This document shows positions 1 to 12,529 of a DNA stretch of 64,000 nt, in pieces. The stretch's first letter is position 1, and each line of letters begins with the position of its first letter. Source of the DNA: Liriodendron chinense. Taxonomy: Eukaryota; Streptophyta; Magnoliopsida; Magnoliales; Magnoliaceae. Both the position numbers and the translations under genes were made by a program. The stretch is from positions 310,001-374,000 of the forward strand of contig ML058548.1 in assembly GCA_003013855.2 (NCBI GenBank). Direction: 5' to 3'. The notes beneath the pieces are model-generated. The model was given only the letters and a program-made list of their open reading frames with translations, was not told the DNA's origin and made no database searches.

Positions 1-2250
1 AAGGCCCAGATACTCATTCATTTGAAGTAAATGCACGCGTGCCTCTCTCTCTCTCTCTCTCTTCCTTCACCCCTCCTTTACTACCTTTGGATAAGCCTTT
101 CTTGATAGTTCACCATCATAGTTGATATAGCGCTGCGGTCCCTCATTTATACGTCCACGTGGCATCCATGTTGGGTAATTAATTTGGATAGATAACTGCT
201 CCAAAACACATGGTGGTATGATCCCAACCGTCTGATTATGCCTGTTGAATTTGGCTGGTTTTTAATTCAAGGCTTGCGTTCTATAGCAGCCCAATTGGAT
301 GGCTTGGATCATTTTTCGGTGCGGTTTCTGGACTATGATCATCCAGAGTAGGTGTTGTGATTTGGATGGTCTGGATTGATGTGAATGCATCCCAAATTTA
401 AATCATTACAACTTAAAAAATGGTGGCGAACTAATGTAGCTTTAGGATCCAATTTGCGTTCAAGACCATCTACTGTGTGGCATCGAACCAACAAAGCCAC
501 AATTGGGAAACTCTAGTGATGATCCGGACCGGACCATCCAACTACTGGGCCAACCTTGGATGACCCATAAACCAAAAATCAATCAAATTCTACGAGTGTT
601 TATTATATGTACAGAGAGAGAGAGAGAGAGAGAGAGAGATTCTCTATCTCTCACATTTCATTGGCCGTAGATATGAGAACGTGTAAGAATGTGATGGAGG
701 ATTGGCTTGGGAAAGGTAGTCAGGTGAGACAGTAATGAGAGAGACCTGTTCATGTTCTGTGAATGAGATTCGTTTGTGAATGGAGAATGGAAACAGAGGA
801 AATAAGGGTAGGTGTGGCCCACCACCCCCACCGTCGAAAATGCGATGACTATGTTGTTGGGGCTTGATGCTGACCCTGCCCCTCGTTTTGGCACATGGAA
901 TGCCATGTTACTTGTACCTCCACCACCCTCTCATGGACACATCATGCCAAGCCACTTTCATATGATCTCAGCCGTTGGATTCTTTCTCCAACAGTTACTC
1001 GACATAGCAGCCCTCTTAAATCAAATATAAATTGACCCTTGATCGTGTCCTTTTCATTTCTTTCCCTTTTCCTCTTTTTTACTTTACAATATTTTTTGTA
1101 TGTTAACTTACCATACAATGTTTTTATCTTCCGCTGATGTGTAACTTGGGTGTAACATCAGAGCCATTCAAAAGGTGGGCCGCATGAAAAAGGTCACCTG
1201 GGACAAAAACCAGATTGACCCATTTATCAGGAAAACTACACCATTGAAATCAATGTACACATGATGATCTGACTCAGTGTATGTTTGGGGTCCACCTAAA
1301 TTGTGCTGCTTCAATTTTCGGTCCGCTTGATCTTTATGGTATGGTCCACTTTTTTTTTTACGGTTGGATGTTCCACCGATGTGATACGTAAGGCGAAATA
1401 AAATGATTTGTCACCAATTTGTGTTGCCACAATGTTTTGCTTCCGGAGAATGTACATGTGGCAGCATGCATCCCAATCCAGACCGTCCAGATCGTGGGCC
1501 CCACTATGGTCGAAGCATGAGTACAAACTACACTATTTGGTTGATCCTAATCATCCAATTAGTATCAATGTGATGGACAGTTGAAGAGAAAAGTGTCGAC
1601 GGGTGAAATTCAATAGGCGAAATCAGATGGTTAAGATTGTCCGATCAGTGTCATTTTCAGGTAAGCTTCATCCCAAAATGGGCAATGATTCTGACCGTTT
1701 GGATTGACAAATGTGTCCACCGCATGTCCGGTGGATGACTGCCAAAGGCATTACCTTTAGGGCAGATGCACATCGAGTCTGGCCCACCGGAATTTTATCA
1801 TACACTCGCAGCCTCTTTGGTAGATCGAGCTCACGCACATCTTCCACACACAACAGCAGATACAGGATACATTTACACAATCCTGGCCATCCAAATCGAG
1901 GTATCTTCATTTGATGGGCATGGCAAAAAAACCTAAATTGATGTGGAAGTCCTAACTAAATATGATGGTGTCACCATTGATCAATTTACTTTTCAATGGT
2001 CGATTTGATCAGTGTGATTTTTGAGCTATGGCCCATCCACAACGGATCCCGCTATTTGGACGGTTTAGATTGAGATTCATGTGTCCCACATGAACCCCAG
2101 TTGCATGCGGGAGCATAATCCAGCATACCCTAAGTATCATACAAACATAAATTAGAATTTAAACAAGCCATTAGTTAGGGTTTCAATCAATCAAACTAAG
2201 TAGGATAGAAGCTTGCGAATCAGATGAGATTGATAAAGTGATCTTTTTTT
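1..2250. other. Gene-free intergenic DNA with MITE-like fragments
   Basis: No convincing coding region is seen on either strand; the open frames here are short and show no domain. The stretch holds a CT microsatellite (43-62) and a GA microsatellite (612-639). It also has scattered GTGGGCCC/GTCCAC-type fragments like those in the complete fold-back MITEs elsewhere in the window. Boundaries of individual elements could not be fixed. Confidence 0.6.
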
Positions 2251-2606
2251 TTAATACTCTGCCAGAGCGTGATAGATGATACAAAGGCACTTATAAATTA
2301 TTTATACGTGGAATTCAAATTCAAATTGTGGGTCCCACTTTAGATGTATAATGAACGAATAATTACTCTTATTTGATTTCTGGACATTTAATGGATGGTT
2401 AAAATGAAAAATCAGGCGGTCCTATTTCAACAGACAAGTGTCCACCAATCAGAGTTTAGGATTATTGGACGGATCTGATTTTGGGAGTGTGACTTCAGTA
2501 ACAGTAGGTCCTATAATTTATGCAGTTTAATTTGAGTTTATGTATGCCCCTTGTAGAATTTCTGTGTGGCTGACTATTAAGTGTTGTATGCAGCCAGAGT
2601 ATCAAA
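2251..2606. mobile_element. MITE-like element with TTWRATACTCTG ends
   Basis: The left end TTAATACTCT and the inverted right end AGAGTATCAAA form a short terminal inverted repeat around 356 bp of non-coding DNA. The same unit lies at 45912-46266 in copy 3 of repeat A. No target-site duplication was recognised, so the superfamily is not assigned. Confidence 0.45.
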
Positions 2607-5600
2607 TAACTCCCTTGATAGGGATGGTGACATGGTCCCAAAATAATACTAATGATGAGCATGTGGGCTGCAAGAAAAATACAAAACCCAAATGACCAAT
2701 TCCTTTATTTAAGGGAAATATTACAAATTTAAGAAAATAATAATAATAATATAAAATAAAATCATCACGTCCGTTGATTATAATGCCTGTTTACGTGGTA
2801 CGTTTTTAAATATAATGCGTTTCTTTTTTCCTTTTTTCTTGTTTTTTAAATAGAAAATAGGCTTTTATTTTGTAGACAAAGGTGACTATTATTTCATTAA
2901 AATTCAAATTTGTGTCCATTATCTATGAGCCATGTGGACCCCAGTTTTGGTTCCTTTTGTCTCATTTTTATATTTCCCTTTTTCTTTTCCTTAGTTGCAG
3001 TGATGTTAAGTGTCCGAAAGGTCAGAGTTCCTTTTATTATCATTATTTATTTATTAATTAGATATGAAAATCTCTCAAAACAAATGGAAGAACCTGGGCC
3101 ATCCACTTCCCAATCATGCAAGTCGAATAGATCGCTGATATGTCCTTCGATCAGGTGGGTCTCGTTGTTGGCATGTGTATCAGATTTCAGTGTCAGTGGG
3201 CCAGTTTGGGGGATCAACCTGCATCGAGCTCATTTACTTATTGGCCCTCAAATCAAAGCCCAAACCCAAACCACGTCTTAACATCAGACCTGCTCAACCC
3301 TGACTGACTGCCATTAAGAACAATGCATGGACCCGGGCTCAAGCGGGCTTAAAAGAAAGGATAATGAACATATTGGCCTGGGCATGTTTATTTGACGGGT
3401 CCAAAATTAGACCAGACATTTGCCAGGTGAGCTAAAACAAAGTCCGTGCATCTAGACCCAGAAGGCCAGAAGGCCGCCTGTGCCTATAGTGGTCTTGGCT
3501 CGAAGCTCGATAGCACAGCCCGCCCATTCTAGACCATAGAAGAGGTGCCCCCAAGAAGGTTTCAACGGTGGCATTTCCATCCCTATTGTTTCCTAACGTG
3601 TGTACCATTAAATTTTTGGATCTGCCACCATATTTATCTTTTTCTACTAAAATGAGCTAGCAAAACTGATGGACGGAGTGGATATAACACAGATTTCGGA
3701 GTAGGCACTACAGCTCTTAGGTTACAAGGTTTTTCCATAAACCATTGTTGTACGGCAATCTAAACCGTCCAAATCTCTAACCAAACTATGGATGGGGCAT
3801 GGCCGAAAAACTGTACTGACAAGATAAATATCAACCACCTGATTTTTCTTTTGAATTTGGATCATTCACCATTTCAGTTTCAACCATTCACTTGATAGCC
3901 ACTAATGGATGGCTAGGATTGCTTTATTAATGTGCCCATCCCCTGTTTGTTTTATCATCATCGTTGGTTGCACGGGGGCCAAAGCAGGTACCAAGTGTGT
4001 CCCATGAGCTAAGGCCTGAGTCCAGGCCTACTACCCATAATTGGGCTTGGGCCGGACGGGACATGCCATGTGAATTCTCACTCCAACAATGATAAGTCAG
4101 GTAGACCAAGCCTAGTTGTCATGCCATTAGGTAGAGATGTGAGTCCAAGTCTAGCCCAATTAATTAGCTGGCCTGAAATAGGGGCCCACTTCCAATCCAC
4201 GGGCCTCAAGGTCTACTGTAAAGTGAACTGGACTCATGCCCAGGTTGGCCAGGGACAGCCCAACCCATTTACCCATGTCAGTCAGGGTCTGATGATACCC
4301 TCCACTCATCAGCTAGGGCCCCGGAGAGATTGGATCATGGTCAAAATTCTCCAGTTGGACAATCTTGACCTTCCAATCAATGGCCCTTGTCAAGCTGTCA
4401 ATGCTTAGTGCATGGATTCCCTAATCAGTGTGATTTTCGATCATTATCATACGTTCACAAGGCATGATAGACCATTGGATTTCACGGGCCCATATCCCAC
4501 AACGTTGCGCTTCCAAAGCGAGCTAATCATAGAGAATTAGCCCATGTATGGTCGAGATAAGATCTCAAGAAGACGAAATAGAGATTCACGTGAGATTACA
4601 ATCAACATTTTTCCCACTTAATTACGAGTTCATTTGGATGTCCCAACAAATCAACATCGGTTCCATCTTTCTCATGATAAAACCAATCCACCATGTGTTT
4701 GGAATAGGGGTGGCAATGGGAAAGGCTGATTGGGCCCCATAAACCTGGCCAACAGGCTGGGCTCAGCCAATGATGGCCTGTTGGCAAGGGCCAAACATAT
4801 TTCAATATCCAAGGCCTTTTGAGTCCCATTAGAAATAGGGCAGTGGCCTTAGGGGACTAAGGACAGGGCTTGGGTCAACCCCAGCCCTTCTCGGCCCATC
4901 ACCACCCTTATTTGTAAACCCGGAAAGTTTTCAGTTTTTTCAGTTTCTTGTGTCTGTGAGAGGCGATCCCTTTGGCAATTGTAGTATTTCTATTGAGAAG
5001 AGACATTTATCCTTCGTTACCCAAGCATCCAGACCATCCATCCATTGTGTCCAATCTTTCACATTGCCGGCAGTTGAAAATCTTCAGTCATCAAATGGAA
5101 ATTAAAATGAAAACATTAACAGTCCACATTCAACAGTAAAAACTGATGGCTAGGATCATCTACTCAATATGACTTTCAACCTCATGTCACCTAAAGACAT
5201 GACCACTTGATGGGTGGTCCAGATCCACCAACTCATCCATCAAGTGCCATGTTACCACCCTGATCTATGGCTAGGAACCAGCCGCGTTATTACACAATAT
5301 TAACCACCAGGACCCACTTAAGAGGATCGAGTCCGACCCCTCTTGAGCTAGGATCCAAGTATCATATGCTAATTACTGACGCAATTCCTTAGTGGGTATT
5401 TATTTGAGCCTGATCTTCTTTTGTGTGAGTTATGAACAAGATAACAAGGCATACATGCTGTTTGCAGGATCTATCAGACAACAGAGAAGTAAACAAAAAG
5501 CAAAAATTATGAATGAATGTTTTATAATCAGGTTGTCCAACTAGCTAGACTAAAGCATGAGCTTTACTAAATTCACATGCATGTGTATATCAGCCAATGC

Positions 5601-5905
5601 ACACACCACCACATATGCTAGCATGGCAGACAAGTGCAATATACAAGCCATCCACCAGAAGAGAAGGGTACCACTCCATAGATTTTCTATCGCAAGAATC
5701 GGTTCAGTCCACTATTCAAGTGGATCACAATTAACTAAACAAATATGTGGCTGTGAGAAAATAAAAATAAAAATAATAGGCCAAAGTTTTCTAATCCATC
5801 CATTTAATTTTATTATCAAGGCACACCTATAAAATGGACAACTTCATATTTCAAGAGTAGCATTCACATGAGGTCCTTTTGATAGCATGCTAGCTTATGA
5901 GAACA
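2251..5905. repeat. Dispersed non-coding repeat A, copy 1
   Basis: This block is recognisably similar, with indels, to 45912-49085 (copy 3) and in part to 8640-10985 (copy 2). Shared stretches include the ACCACGTCTTAAC segment and a long run rich in GGCCCA, GGGCTGG and CCAATC words. No coherent reading frame, LTR or target duplication was found, so the class is unknown. Similarity to copy 3 begins abruptly at an ATACTCTG motif at the left edge and fades near 5900. It could be a decayed non-autonomous transposon or part of a segmental duplication. Confidence 0.7.
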
Positions 5906-7779
5906 CATGCATTTGCTGACTTGTATGCATGTGGGCTTAATCTAGCTCCTAAGATATATAAAGTATATGTGATGCCCACCGGATTGATAGAAACCAATAA
6001 CATGTGGAGCAGAGAATGATGGCTAGCTAAGGGCACCAAGTAGAGACGCACCGACTGCTGAGAGATAGCTCAGACAAAGGGTCACACTGGAAAATCAAGG
6101 GTTTCAGTCCTCTCTTACTCTTACATAAGAGCTAAGAAGTGAAAAAAAAATTACGAAATTGTTATTTACAACTCAATGCTTAGATCTCTCTATAAGAGCT
6201 TTTATTTATTTATTTATTTATTTATTTTTAGCAAACCATATGATTCATTTCCTACATAACCTACTCTAAGATGAGGAGAAGGCCTCTCTCCAAAAATCAA
6301 AACACTTTCTAATTCTATAGATAAAAAAAATAAAATAAATAAATAAATTTAAAAACCTAAGACTAAGATGTAAGGGAAGGAAATTTGCTTTGAGAGCCAT
6401 CAATAAGTCCGTGCTTTAGGTAATGAGAACACATTTCGTGGATGTGGAAACTATTTGTGTGTTCAAGTGATGGGAACTAAACAAAGTATTTTCGCATCCC
6501 AGCGGATTCCACAGCCCAATGTGCGAACCTTCTTGGCCTCCAGCACTATGATCATTGCCCCCAGAAAAATCATTTCCATGTCCAGCATGGTTTTCAGAAG
6601 ATGCAAAGGTAATATTTTCACTTTTCATAATGTCTTAATTTATCCTATACAGTGAGCCTTATCTCTTGTGCGATCTTGACACGCCCTATGCGTGGGGCCC
6701 ATTGGATGACTTGTACTCTTACGTCAGGTTTATCTTGACACGCCCTATCATCCCATCCTGATGATTTAACAGATAAGTATGGCTGTAGGTTGATTTTGTC
6801 CATCTGCCCATCTTCGCTATAGATTAGCTGTGCCGGTGGGCTGTTCTCTGATTGGAACAATCCAACACTTGTCTTAATTGGCTAGATGACCCCATCATCT
6901 CCCTTGAGTGGGAGAAAACTTAAAAGCAGAGTTTATACTTGATGTAGAGTATGCCGCAGATACGCTCTTAGTGTGTTTGGGCCAAAAGAAGCCTAAAACA
7001 AAAGCACAAGTAGTCTCTCCGAACCAAACTCAGTCCTATGTAAGGTAAGGCATGACATAGCTAAGTCCTAAGCATGTCAAATTCGAAGAAATTCATTCCA
7101 ATTATGGAGGAAATGTCATTTGAAGTTTTGACTTGTAACTTTTGATCTAGGCATCATCACAAAATGTGAGACCTATCGATCTTTATATAGTGGTGCATCC
7201 AGGGTCAACCAATAAGAGTAGAGGTTGTGGATGTCCGTTTCAAGAAAAGTTCATCTTGAGGGTTAAAATTGAGATTTTAGAAATTTTTTTGCTATTTTTA
7301 GTATTTTCTATTATAGTCATATTTGCCTATTTCTGAAATTTTAAGATTTTTTCTTTTTAGAAATTGCTTGTAATAATTTACGTTTTTGTTTGTGACAAAA
7401 TTAGTCTTTTTGTAAAGATTTTTTTATTTTAGGTAATTTTTAATCGAATTAGGGTTTTGTTTATCTATATCAATACTGTAATAGAATCTTAGGGTTATTG
7501 TTTAATAAAATATTCAAAATTTCTTTCTTTATTCTTGTAGACTTAAGAACTCATCTTGTTGATTCGAGGTCTTGATTGCTTGAGCAAGATGGTGATCTTT
7601 TTCTTTGTCGTTTTCAAACTCTTCCCTATATCAATCTTTTGTCTCCTTCACTGGAGACGAGTTTGATGTTGAAGATATCTGTCCACTGGAAGTGACCAGG
7701 GAATCAATAAGCAATAATCTGTCATTGATCTTCTCAATGATCTCATGTGCTAAGTCTCATTACTTGGGTTTGTCACCAC
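5906..7779. other. Gene-free intergenic DNA
   Basis: No supported gene. There is a TTTA microsatellite at about 6201-6230 and an AT-rich stretch at 7260-7540. A direct repeat CTTGACACGCCCTAT occurs near 6676 and 6727. A 70-codon minus-strand frame at 6416-6628 has normal amino-acid composition but no recognisable motif and is not called. Confidence 0.5.
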
Positions 7780-7787
7780 GCAAGCTT

Positions 7788-8492
7788 AGGGTGTCTATGG
7801 GCTGGGCTGGCATGTCGGGCTGGCATGTGTTGGGTCAGATTTGGGCTGAAGTATAACGCCCAAGGGCTGGACTCAGGCTTAAATTTCAAGCAGGTTTTGA
7901 CAAGGAAGTTCAAAGGGCCGCTCGCCCGGCCTAGCTTGTTAGAGTTTTCATTTTTAAGATAAAAATCGATCTCCATCTTTCTCCTGCAACTCCAACCGAA
8001 GCATACCCCAATTAAGGTTGCCAGAATCTCCATCCTCCAATCAATCTAAACATTTATTTTAAAATCTGATTTTCTTTCATTTTTACTTTTGTCAATAGCT
8101 TGGTGGCTTGTGGAAGCATATCAGAGAAATTCCCGTCTGCAAGCGCCTATATAATAAAAATCTGCAATATAGCAAAATTCTCTTAGAAGAAATCTGTTAA
8201 GAAACAAACCAATGCGCCAAATGCCCCAAGACTGATTGAACATATAAAGTTAGGCTCTTAAACTCCTGGGATCGTAACAATATCCCCATCTGATAGAGAC
8301 CTTGTTACCTGCAAATCCCATTGGGATAAATCCCCCTTTATCTTCCTCTGTTTGGTGGGCTCCTTTCTGCCAGGTGCTGCTGTGCTCACAGTTCGGGCTG
8401 GGCTCGGACTGCACCATTGAGGCCGGTCACAGGGCCAGGCCGGGCTTTGACAGAGCTTGGCCCAGACCTAACCCGGCTCGTTGACACCCCAT
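7788..8492. mobile_element. hAT-type non-autonomous element
   Basis: The left terminus AGGGTGTCTATGGGC pairs with the inverted right terminus around GAGCCGGGT/TGACACCC. Flanking 8-mers GCAAGCTT (7780-7787) and GCAAGCTG (8493-8500) match at 7 of 8 positions, the length of a hAT target duplication. Subterminal DNA is rich in GGGCTGGGCT-type words. No transposase frame is present, so it would have depended on another element. Confidence 0.55.
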
Positions 8493-8639
8493 GCAAGCTG
8501 CATGGTAGATTTCTCAAGCTGGGATTCACTACCTTAGTTTATTGTTTGGTCTGTGGGTGACGTTCTACTAAAGTTCTGTTTTGTACCCAATTTCTTCCAT
8601 TGGCATTACCAAAAGTGACTGACCAACTTTGAGTGGAGG

Positions 8640-10541
8640 TGATCATGTGGGATGCAACAAAAATACAAAACCCAAATGACCAATTCCTTCATTTAAGGGA
8701 AATACTTCAAATTTAAGAAATATAAATAATATAATATAAAAGCAAAGCTCAAGCCCAAACCACGTCTTAACATCTGACCTCTCCTCAACCATGACATCCA
8801 TTAAGAACAATGTATGGATCCGGGCACAGCTGGCCTCAAAAGAAAATAACATATTGGGTCCAAAATTAGATCAGACGTTTTCCAGATGAGCTCAAACCAA
8901 AGTGCCTGGGTCCGTGCAGCTAGGCCCAGAAGGTTGCCTGCGCCTATGGTGGCCTCGGCTCAGAAGCTTGATGGTCAGCCCAGGCCATTCTAGACCATAG
9001 AAGAGGTGCCCCCAAGAAGGTTTCAATGGTGGCATTTTCATCCCTACTGTTTCCTGTCATGTGTCCCACTCAAATTTTGGACTTTGCCACATTTTTTTTG
9101 CGTTCTTGCACTAAAATGAGCCGGCAAAACTGATGGACGGAATGGATAAAACATAGACATCATGGTGGGCACTACAAATCAACCACCTGATTTTTCCCTT
9201 TGAATTTGGATCACTCACCATTTCACTTTTAACCATCCACTTGATTAGGCACTAATGGACGGTTAGGATTGCTTGATTAATGTGAATTACAATATGCTCC
9301 ATCCACAATGGGACTCACAACTTCGATGGTTCGGATAGCTCTAAATCAGAGACAGACGTGGAGAATGAATCACCACCATTTATAAAATGGTGCAGAGCTA
9401 ACAAAGAAGTCTAACCCTTGTTTAGTTTATCATAATCATCATCATCATTGGTTTCACTGGGCCGAAGCAAGTACCAAGGTGGCCCATGAGCAAAGGGCCT
9501 GAGTCCAGGCCCATACTAACCATAATTGGGCTTGGGCTGGACCAGGTGCACCGTATGAATTCTCACTCCAACAATGATAAGTCAGGCAGGCCGATCCTAC
9601 TTGTCATGCCTTTAGGTAGATGTGAGTCCAAGTCCAGCCCAATTAAAATGCCTGGGCTGATATATGGGCCTACTTCTAATCCACGGGCCCTGATGAACAG
9701 TGGGCTGGTCTCATCCAGGTTGGCCAGAGAATGCCCAACCCATTTACCCACCTCAGTCAGCATGTTTCTGATGGGTTGGATGATATATACCCTCCAGTCA
9801 TCAGCTAGGTCCCAGAGCTATTGGACCATGGTTTAAAAATCTCCAGCTGCATGGGCAATCTGGACCTTCCAATCAATGGACCTTGTTGAGATGTGAATTC
9901 TTAGTGCATGAATCCCCTGATCAATGTGATTTTGGATCTTTATCATCCATTCGCAAGGCACAATGGACCCATGGATTTCACGGGCCCATGTCCACAACAT
10001 TGCACCTCCAAAGTGGGCTAATCATGTAGAATCAACCCATGTACGGTGGAGATAAGATCTTGAGAAGACAAAATATAAATGGAGGTGGGATTAAAATTAA
10101 CAATTTTCCTACTTAATTACGGGATCATTCGAATGTCCCCAGAAATCAGCATCGGGTCCATCTTTCTCATAAAATCAATCCACCATGCATTTGGAATAGT
10201 GGTGGAAATGGGATGGCCCATTGGGCCCATTATCCTGGCCCACATTCTGGGCTCGCCCAATGATGAATGGCTCCGCCCAACCAGTTGGCCTGGTTAAAAA
10301 AATACTTCAAACCAAGGCCTTTGAGTAGGCTTGGCAAAATTCCACCCAACCTACCAACCAGCATGCACGAAAAAACTTGTGTTGGATCAGTACTAATGGG
10401 TTAGCCTGTTAAGACCCATTAACATAAAGGGTCGTGTCAGTGTCTCACCCATGAAACCCGTTTAATCCATTAGTGAGGGTATTTTGATAATTATCCTTAG
10501 TGTGGAGAGAAATTCTTAAGAAGCTGAGACAACCAATAAGA

Positions 10542-10575
<34 letters not shown>

Positions 10576-10985
10576 GGAGTTTTCTCCATCTTTCTACCCA
10601 CGGCCCCACATGGCCGCACTCCAAAATCTTTGTCGAATCGAGCCCCTTCTCCATATATCTGCCCACGAAAGCATGACCCATTTATTTAATGGGTTAAACG
10701 GGTCGGGTTGCGGGTAACCCGTTAAATTAACGAATGGGTTTGGGTTTCTAAATTTCGACTTGTTAGTTAACTGGCCAACTTTGAGTGAGCAAATTTTTGA
10801 CACGAAATGTGCACGACAAGACCCGTTTCCAGGCCTACCTTTGAGTAATGATGTGCCATAATAGCCGTTGTAGGCCCCAAAAAAAAAAAATAATAAAAAA
10901 AAATAAAATAACACCATATTGTTCATTGCAGGTGGGACAAGCATCCAGGCCATCCATCCAGTGTCTTCAATCTTTCCCATCATTT
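8640..10985. repeat. Dispersed non-coding repeat A, copy 2 (interrupted)
   Basis: It aligns by eye with copy 1, starting at the ATGTGGGNTGCAA segment near 2665. It lacks the section corresponding to about 2740-3255. A hAT element at 10326-10837 interrupts it near the right end. Similarity resumes near 10928 with the AAGCATCCAG segment seen at about 5022 in copy 1. Confidence 0.65.
10326..10837. mobile_element. hAT-type non-autonomous element, 512 bp
   Basis: Exact 8-bp target duplication CCTTTGAG lies at 10318-10325 and 10838-10845. Ends TAGGCTTGG and CCAGGCCTA are inverted with one mismatch. The interior is non-coding, with GGGTCGGGT-like words and a CT microsatellite near 10540-10573. It interrupts repeat A copy 2, so it is younger than that copy. 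Confidence 0.85.
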
Positions 10986-11888
10986 GGAATGCAATTTACA
11001 TTGGACCAAATGCAATTACATTAGAAGATGTATCTAAACCTTATCTACAACTAAATTTGAGTTATATTATAATATATTTATATTTCTACATTACAAGAAC
11101 AGACGACAAATCATGGCGTTTTCATTATAGTTTTACAACTTGTGTTTAACGTGTTTGGCATTGCAATATTTTTTAAAGAACAGAGCATCCTTGTTACATA
11201 AATTTGTTTATTTAAAAGAAGAGGTTCTCCCGTGCTATCAGAGCATTATAAGTTTTAGCTCTTCTAGTTATGCTGGGATACTTACTCCAATCGATTGATC
11301 GAGACTGTTAATTAGGTCCAAAGCACATTTCATAGTCTACCATGCAACTAAGACAAAATCGGGACTCTGATGTTACCATCGTCAACAATCTTCAAACAGA
11401 GATTTCGGAAGCAGGAACTTCTGTTCACACCCAACTCTCAAAACAACGTCAATTATGAGAGAGAGGTCCTCACAATGTCTTAGAAGAAGACATTATCGCA
11501 GGAAAGGCTCGACTTCAAACGTCTATCAGTCTTAAGCATTCAAAGGAAGCAGCCTGCGTCCTTGCTATGCAACGTCTGGAAATCTTTCAACGAGATTTTG
11601 ATGACTTCTCTGCACAACATAGCTCGGGACGTACTCATGGCACTTCTGCGGAAATGACTCTTGAGGACTGTCGTTCGGCATTCCATAGGCTTAGGTTCAC
11701 CTGGTTTTGATGTACTTTGACATCCCTTTGCTCTTTTGCTCTTTTTGTGTTACCAACTGTAAGGATGTAATAAGCCGTTCTTATTCAAATGAACCAATTT
11801 TGCAGTATACGACATTTATCTTTATATAACCGTCTAGTAGGGCCAACACTCTAGGCCCAATCTTCATTACTTTGTTTTTGGGATCCAT
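10986..11888. other. Unclassified, possibly retroelement-derived sequence
   Basis: No complete gene. A TGCTATCAGAGCA motif at about 11234-11246 differs by one base from the initiator-Met tRNA primer-binding sequence TGGTATCAGAGC. The DNA after it has short, broken, glutamine- and charge-rich frames resembling decayed gag. This may be an old retroelement or pararetrovirus-like remnant, but no LTR partner was found. It forms the left flank of the Copia insertion. Confidence 0.3.
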
Positions 11889-11893
11889 AAGAC

Positions 11894-12491
11894 TGTTGAG
11901 GTGTGGAGCCAGCACACTAATATCAGCCAGGAGGTGGTCGAGTACTCGACAATTAGTGGACAGGGTACCTAGAGCCTAGGGCAAGCACCCGACCAGGTTT
12001 GGTCGGACGCCAAAAAATCGGGCATTTTTATGCTGATCTCGCTGGACATATTTTGGATTGGGTGGGCGCTCGGCCAAGCCTGACTGGGCGCCTGACTGGA
12101 CGTGAACAGATTTGTAGGGTTTCCTATTTTGAGTTATATTTTCGGGTTATGCTATATAAAAGGGTGTAATTTGAGATTAGGGTATGTCATTAGGGTTTAT
12201 ATACGTCCAAGGTGAGAAAGAAAGAAGATGTTAGCAAAAAGAGTCATCTCTGTGCATGAGAGCATCGGAGAAGGTGAGTATATTACTTGTAACTTTGTCT
12301 TCTTCGTAGTGGAACTTTACACTCGTGATTTTTTTTACCCTTATTAGGGATTTTCTACGTAAATTTTGTCTTGCGTTTTGTCGGTTTGTTTCAATTCCAC
12401 TTCTAGTTGTTATTTCTTCTTATTTATCATTTGTGGGTGAGATCGGAGATTGGATCTCGGTTCACCAGCATTGTTGGCGTGCTGTGCAACA
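11894..12491 (+). repeat. Copia 5' LTR (598 bp)
   Basis: It pairs with 24563-25138, sharing the GAGCCAGCACAC start, the central CGACCA-rich part and the GGAGATTGGATCTCGGTTC end. A TATA-type promoter motif CTATATAAAAGGG lies at about 12152-12164. The two LTRs differ in length and at many positions, which points to an old insertion. Confidence 0.93.
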
Positions 12492-12493
12492 AC

Positions 12494-12505
12494 TGGTATC
12501 AGAGC
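12494..12505 (+). other. Primer-binding site, initiator Met tRNA type
   Basis: TGGTATCAGAGC lies two bases after the 5' LTR. It is complementary to the 3' end of plant initiator methionine tRNA, the usual primer for Copia reverse transcription. Confidence 0.9.
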
Positions 12506-12529
12506 TATTGGTTTAGTTCAAGTGGAAGT

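Noticed and set aside
6063..6125. tRNA-like words TAGCTCAG and GGTTTCAGTCC
   Set aside because: Stems do not pair as a cloverleaf and spacing is wrong. Chance similarity.
6416..6628. 70-codon minus-strand frame with normal composition
   Set aside because: No motif, neighbours, or splice partners that I could recognise. Insufficient to call a gene.
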